Of a DNA stretch of 64,000 nt, positions 60,053 through 64,000 are shown piece by piece. Under the pieces are notes generated by a model that was not told where the DNA came from, ran no database searches, and saw only the letters and a program-made list of their open reading frames with translations. The first letter of the stretch is position 1. Each line of letters begins with the position of its first letter. The stretch comes from an uncultured Thiotrichaceae bacterium (GTDB lineage: Bacteria > Pseudomonadota > Gammaproteobacteria > Thiotrichales > Thiotrichaceae), in NCBI GenBank assembly GCA_937925855.1, contig CALAMO010000006.1, forward strand, positions 114,026-178,025, given 5' to 3'. The position numbers were made by a program, and so were the translations under genes.

Positions 60053-61693
60053 ATGACACAAACCCAAGACTTCGATTTCATCATCATCGGCGCAGGCTCC
60101 GCCGGTTGCGTGCTCGCTAATCGCCTGTCGGAGGACGGTAAACACAGCGTCATGATACTGGAAGCCGGGCCAATGAATCATAAGCTGATGATTCATATCC
60201 CCGCCGGGGTGTATCACGCCTATAAAGACCCGTCGATCAACTGGAACTATAAAAGTGAGGCCGAATCGGGGTGCCATAATCGTCAGGTAGAACTACCGCG
60301 TGGCAAAGTCATTGGCGGTTCTTCGTCGATTAATTCCATGGTGTATATGCGCGGCCACCCGCTGGATTATGACCGCTGGGCTGATGAACACGGTCTGACG
60401 GAATGGTCATATGACCAGTGCTTACCCTACTTCAAGCGCTGTGAAACTTCGGATCGTGGTGCAAACGACTGGCGGGGTGACAGCGGGCCATTAGGCGTCA
60501 CCCGGGGCAAGATAGAAAATCCTTTAAGCGCTGCGCTGATGCAGGCGGGCGAACAATCCGGCCAGGGCACATCAGACGATCTAAACGGCTATAAACCGGA
60601 AGGCATCGCCCGCCTCGACAGCACCACTAAAAACGGTTTCCGCAGCAGCGCTGCCGTCGCCCACCTAAAACCCGCTCTGCGCCGTCCCAATGTCCGCCTG
60701 AAAACCCGTGCTTTTGTGCAGCGGATTTTGCTGGAACATGGCCGGGCGGTGGGCGTTGCGTTTGAGCATAACGGTGTCACCCAACAAATCCGCGCCAATC
60801 AGTCGGTCATCGTCAGCGCGGGCGCAATTAAGACGCCACAGCTGCTGATGCTGTCTGGTATTGGTGATACCCATTATTTACGCACCATGCACATCAAACC
60901 GCTGCATCACCTGGCGGGCGTTGGTCAGAACTTACAGGATCACCTCACCATTATCACCGGCTTTGAGTGTACGCAGGACGTCACGCTGCATAAGCTCACA
61001 CAGCCACATAAGAAACTGCAAATTGGCCTGGAATGGCTGATGACGCGCAAAGGCTTTGGTGCGTCCAACGTCTGGGAGATGGGTGGACTGGTCTTTGGTA
61101 ATGAAGAGGTTGAATACCCCAACCTGCAATACCACTTCACGCCGGTGTATAACGAGTATGACGGACGGAAACTCAAACTGTTTCAGGGGTTCCAGCTCAA
61201 CTGTGACCAGCTGCGACCGCGCAGCCGGGGTGAACTGAAGCTGCATTCAAATGATCCGCATGCAAAACCTGCCGCACACTTCAACTACCTGTCTGATCCG
61301 TATGATATGCGCGAGATGAAACAAGCGTTTCAGAAGATGCAGGACTTACTGCTACAACCCGCTTTCGATGAATTTCGCGGGCGGCGCATTACACCCACGC
61401 CGGAAGCCACTTCTGAGCGTGCGATCGAAGACTGGATACGTGCTACCGCGTCAACCGACTATCATCCCTGTGGCACCTGTCGCATGGGTATGGGTGAAGA
61501 TGCGGTGGTGGATGGACGTTTCAAAGTGCGCGGGCTGGACGGGCTGCATGTGGTCGATGCTTCGGTGCTGCCGGAGATAGTGAGCGGTAACCTCAATGCG
61601 CCAACGCAGATGATGGCGGAACGGGCGGCGGACTTTATTTTAGGGAAGGAACCGCTGACAGCTGAGCGGGTTCGGTTTCATTTTCGGGACTGA
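60053..61693 (+). CDS. GMC oxidoreductase, choline dehydrogenase-like
   Basis: A 546-aa FAD enzyme from the ATG after 'aaggggcacattg' (the track's TTG is one codon earlier). 'FDFIIIGAGSAGCVLANRLSED' is the FAD-binding loop, followed by 'RGKVIGGSSSINSMVYMRGHPLDYDRWADEHG'. The catalytic region is 'STDYHPCGTCRMGMGEDAVVD' and 'GLHVVDASVLPEIVSGNLNAPTQMMAERAADFI'. It resembles BetA (choline to betaine), but other alcohols are possible; no betB or betI is adjacent. Confidence 0.88.
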   Translation: MTQTQDFDFIIIGAGSAGCVLANRLSEDGKHSVMILEAGPMNHKLMIHIPAGVYHAYKDPSINWNYKSEAESGCHNRQVELPRGKVIGGSSSINSMVYMRGHPLDYDRWADEHGLTEWSYDQCLPYFKRCETSDRGANDWRGDSGPLGVTRGKIENPLSAALMQAGEQSGQGTSDDLNGYKPEGIARLDSTTKNGFRSSAAVAHLKPALRRPNVRLKTRAFVQRILLEHGRAVGVAFEHNGVTQQIRANQSVIVSAGAIKTPQLLMLSGIGDTHYLRTMHIKPLHHLAGVGQNLQDHLTIITGFECTQDVTLHKLTQPHKKLQIGLEWLMTRKGFGASNVWEMGGLVFGNEEVEYPNLQYHFTPVYNEYDGRKLKLFQGFQLNCDQLRPRSRGELKLHSNDPHAKPAAHFNYLSDPYDMREMKQAFQKMQDLLLQPAFDEFRGRRITPTPEATSERAIEDWIRATASTDYHPCGTCRMGMGEDAVVDGRFKVRGLDGLHVVDASVLPEIVSGNLNAPTQMMAERAADFILGKEPLTAERVRFHFRD

Positions 61694-61696
61694 TCG

Positions 61697-61951
61697 TTAA
61701 TAGTGGAAACGGCATTGCGCAATCAATACCTGCTCCCCCCCTATTTTGTACACCAGACGATGTTCACCACTGATTCGGCGTGACCAATAACCAGACCAAT
61801 GATGCTTTAACGACTCCGGCTTACCGATACCTTCAAAAGGCTGGCGTTTAATGTCTTTAATCAACTCGTTGATCCGCTTCAGCATTTTTTTGTCATTTCT
61901 CTGCCAGTACAGATAATCATCCCAGGCATCTTCTGCCCAGCACAACAGCAT
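61697..61951 (-). CDS. yoeB: YoeB-family mRNA interferase toxin
   Basis: An 84-aa ribosome-dependent endoribonuclease: 'CWAEDAWDDYLYWQRNDKKMLKRINELIKDIKRQPFEGIGKPESLKHHWSGYWSRRISGEHRLVYKI' and the C-terminal 'CRFHY' with the catalytic His-Tyr. It overlaps the antitoxin gene by 1 nt (TGATG). Confidence 0.96.
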   Translation of the reverse strand: MLLCWAEDAWDDYLYWQRNDKKMLKRINELIKDIKRQPFEGIGKPESLKHHWSGYWSRRISGEHRLVYKIGGEQVLIAQCRFHY

Positions 61952-62208
61952 CAGTCCGCCTCAATCAATTCATGTACTTTACCTTGCCCGGACTCTAATT
62001 CCGCGATAGCCCGATTCAAACGTTTAGCGTTACGCGAACTGGAAGCAAGGTGCGCTGTTTCCATATAAGCATTATATTCATCCAGCGACATCAGCACAGC
62101 GGAGGTACCATTACGACGGGTAATCAACAGCGGCGCACGGTCGCGCTCAACTTTATCCATAGACTCGGTGAGACGCTGACGAAATGTTGAATAGTTAACC
62201 GCTTCCAT
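61951..62208 (-). CDS. yefM: YefM/Phd-family antitoxin
   Basis: An 85-aa antitoxin that binds YoeB and represses its own promoter: 'MEAVNYSTFRQRLTESMDKVERDRAPLLITRRNGTSAVLMSLDEYNAYMETAHL' is the Phd/YefM fold. The start has SD AAGGG. The short upstream gap probably holds its operator. Confidence 0.96.
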   Translation of the reverse strand: MEAVNYSTFRQRLTESMDKVERDRAPLLITRRNGTSAVLMSLDEYNAYMETAHLASSSRNAKRLNRAIAELESGQGKVHELIEAD

Positions 62209-62296
62209 AAATAATCACCCTTAAGTAAACGTACAGTTATTTGTACTTGAAGATGACTGAAATAACAAGTACCACCCATCTATCAGGCAGGCACTA

Positions 62297-63040
62297 TCAG
62301 GTATTAAAACCACGCCAGATCAAATTAATCCCCATCAAACAAAACGCCACTAACAGCACCTTAAAAAACTGCTCGTTATTAATTCGGTGGCGTAGCTGTC
62401 GCCCAATAAACAAACCCACCAACACCGGTACAACCATTAAAGCAGAGGCCAGCGCCGTCTCACGATTTAACAGCCCCGCCGTAATATAGCCCAGGGTCAG
62501 CGGCAGGGTACCCAATAAAATAATAAAGCCGGTGAACTGAATAAAATCCTCTTTATTCACCCGCCGCGCCAACAAATAAACCACCATCGACGGCGACCAG
62601 ATACCCGATAAACCACCCAACAAACCAGCGAGCACACCCGCCACCGGCTGTACCACCGGGTCTAGACGATCAGGTAATTTCGGCGGCGTTTTCCATAGAC
62701 TGGTCAGCGTCCACAGCACCACCACTACCCCAATTCCGGTCACCATCAAACCCACCGGCGCAGCCGCAGCAAACAGGGAGGTGATGTACATCGCGATCAT
62801 CATGGTGACCACATAAGGCCCGAGCAGTTTCGCCGGGCGCAGCATATTACCGCCCTGCCATACCTGCCACGAGTTACTGATGAGAGAAGGAATCAGCACC
62901 ATCGCAATCGCCACGCGCGGATCAACAAACTGCGCCAGCAGCGTAATAGCAATGGTGGGCAGGCCTATTCCGATCACGCCTTTGACCATGCCCGCCAGCG
63001 TGAATACAGCAGCGGCAATCCATAGAAACTCATTCGACAT
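62297..63040 (-). CDS. TauE/SafE-family anion permease
   Basis: A 247-aa protein with about eight helices. 'FLWIAAAVFTLAGMVKGVIGIGLPTIAITLL' and 'VLAGLLGGLSGIWSPSMVVYLLARRVNKEDFIQFTGFIILLGTLPL' contain the paired G-x-G-x-(G/P) repeats of TauE/SafE. Such proteins export sulfite, sulfoacetate or similar anions. No sulfonate genes are seen nearby. Confidence 0.88.
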   Translation of the reverse strand: MSNEFLWIAAAVFTLAGMVKGVIGIGLPTIAITLLAQFVDPRVAIAMVLIPSLISNSWQVWQGGNMLRPAKLLGPYVVTMMIAMYITSLFAAAAPVGLMVTGIGVVVVLWTLTSLWKTPPKLPDRLDPVVQPVAGVLAGLLGGLSGIWSPSMVVYLLARRVNKEDFIQFTGFIILLGTLPLTLGYITAGLLNRETALASALMVVPVLVGLFIGRQLRHRINNEQFFKVLLVAFCLMGINLIWRGFNT

Positions 63041-63368
63041 AAGACATTGTTGCGGTAAATTGCCGGGCTGTCTATGTCACAGATAACAAAACCCAGGCAG
63101 CCATCACGCACAAAAAATACGGGTAATCCCACTAAACAGTAAAATCTGAACTACGCTTAAAGTGGATGTATTCCAAACGCACCGTGCCGTTCATAGGTCG
63201 GGCATGAACCCTTTCAGCCCTGATATGAATACTTTTAAGCGCCACCGCAATAATTAACCGCAATACCGTGGCCGCTGGCAGCGTGAGTTTTTTTAATCTA
63301 ATAACGTGCGCATTCATTACTACCCCAGCTTCCAAGCAATGGCATGCGCCGTATCACTGGAGGAAACC
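63041..63368. other. 328-bp gap upstream of sugar-binding protein gene
   Basis: A 61- to 67-aa minus-strand ORF (63132-63335) begins [25 protein letters not shown] with 'ggggtag' before its inner ATG; it is not recognised and may be chance. The rest should hold the promoter of the sugar ABC operon. Confidence 0.35.
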
Positions 63369-64000
63369 ATGAAAAAAACCAGACTGGCTGCGGCCATCGC
63401 TCCCTTTGTCGTCGCTGCAGCAGCCCTGAGCAGTCCTGCTTATGCCGATGGACATGGCATCAGCGCCTGCTTAATCACGAAAACAGACACCAACCCTTTC
63501 TTCGTCAAGATGAAAGAAGGTGCAGCGGCCAAGGCGGAAGAGCTTGGCATTACGCTGAAAGCCTACGCCGGTAAAATTGACGGCGATTCAGAAAGCCAAG
63601 TTGCCGCGATTGAAACCTGTATTGCTGACGGTGCGAAAGGCATTTTGCTAACTGCTTCTGACACCAAAGGCATTGTGCCCTCCGTGCAGCAAGCACGCGA
63701 TGCCGGCTTGTTGGTGATTGCGCTGGATACGCCGCTTGAGCCAATTGACTCGGCGGATGCGACCTTCGCCACGGATAACTTTTTGGCTGGCGAGTTGATT
63801 GGACAGTGGGCCGCCGCATCACTGGGCGATAAAGCAGCCGAGGCTAAAATCGCTATGTTAGATCTCGCGGTAAGCCAGCCATCAGTGGGCGTACTGCGCG
63901 ACCAGGGTTTCTTACAGGGCTTTGGTATTGACCTTGGCGATCCCAACAAATGGGGCGATGAGGAGGACCCACGCGATGGACAGGCCAAAGATGCCCGCGC
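63369..64000 (+). CDS. Sugar ABC transporter substrate-binding protein, N-terminal part
   Basis: Missed by the track because it runs off the right edge. ATG with a strong SD (ggaggaaacc). [26 protein letters not shown] is a signal peptide. The mature part '[92 protein letters not shown]' is a periplasmic-binding protein of the ribose/fructose class (RbsB/FrcB-like). The membrane and ATPase genes should follow outside the window. Confidence 0.93.
   Translation, partial: MKKTRLAAAIAPFVVAAAALSSPAYADGHGISACLITKTDTNPFFVKMKEGAAAKAEELGITLKAYAGKIDGDSESQVAAIETCIADGAKGILLTASDTKGIVPSVQQARDAGLLVIALDTPLEPIDSADATFATDNFLAGELIGQWAAASLGDKAAEAKIAMLDLAVSQPSVGVLRDQGFLQGFGIDLGDPNKWGDEEDPRDGQAKDAR

Overview
The window is a chromosomal segment of a gammaproteobacterium. 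Supporting signs are an aa3-type cytochrome c oxidase operon, RpoS, CsrA beside tRNA-Ser(GCT) and tRNA-Arg(ACG), gltX with tRNA-Glu and tRNA-Ala genes, PbpC paired with an alpha-2-macroglobulin, and a PhoP/PhoQ-like pair. The ectoine-hydrolase-like, Rieske, choline-dehydrogenase-like and LysE genes on the right suggest a marine or salt-exposed organism that uses compatible solutes. The genus cannot be fixed from the sequence alone.

Left core (1-34.8 kb). First comes the tail of a cox operon (ctaD, a 39-aa membrane peptide, ctaG, ctaE, a DUF2909 protein on the opposite strand, SURF1 and an SCO-like protein). Next are a META-domain protein, ampD, a small PepSY-like protein with a two-component system, and the pbpC/alpha-2-macroglobulin pair. 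Then follow two tRNA-Glu genes, tRNA-Ala and gltX, then pgpA, thrC, hom, rpoS, a Sel1-repeat protein and a YpfJ-type metallopeptidase. At 25.9-30.6 kb an XpaC/TelA/SPFH-GYF/zinc-ribbon operon looks like a membrane-stress module. It is preceded by about 750 bp without a large gene that may encode a structured RNA ending in a strong terminator. A secreted glycosidase-like protein with a C-terminal CBM9 domain and the transglycosylase MtgA complete this part.

Integrated element (about 34.8-50.8 kb). A P4-type integrase lies next to tRNA-Arg(ACG). A decayed copy of the tRNA 3' end lies 16 kb away, beside a minus-strand terminator that was probably the tRNA's own. The element carries a leftward replication operon: a GPA-type HUH Rep, two membrane proteins and a 59-aa protein, coupled by overlaps. 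It also has a divergent pair of Arc-type repressors around an operator-like region, a type III-like restriction-modification pair followed by a membrane-anchored unknown, an AlpA-like regulator with two unknowns, and a 1-kb segment. That segment holds two copies of a hairpin-rich repeat of about 112 bp among very small ORFs, and it is the least explained part of the window.

Right core (50.8-64 kb). tRNA-Arg, tRNA-Ser and csrA are followed by a DUF2237 gene, an ectoine-hydrolase-like gene (doeA), a second M24 peptidase and a spermidine-synthase-like gene. A TumE/TumA toxin-antitoxin pair abuts the truncated remnant of an Lrp/AsnC regulator. Next come flavin reductase, Rieske oxygenase, LysE exporter, DUF4440, GFA and GMC oxidoreductase genes, a YefM/YoeB pair, a TauE permease and the start of a sugar ABC binding protein. 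No rRNA and no CRISPR array was seen. Most assignments come from recognising protein motifs by eye; no database search was run.
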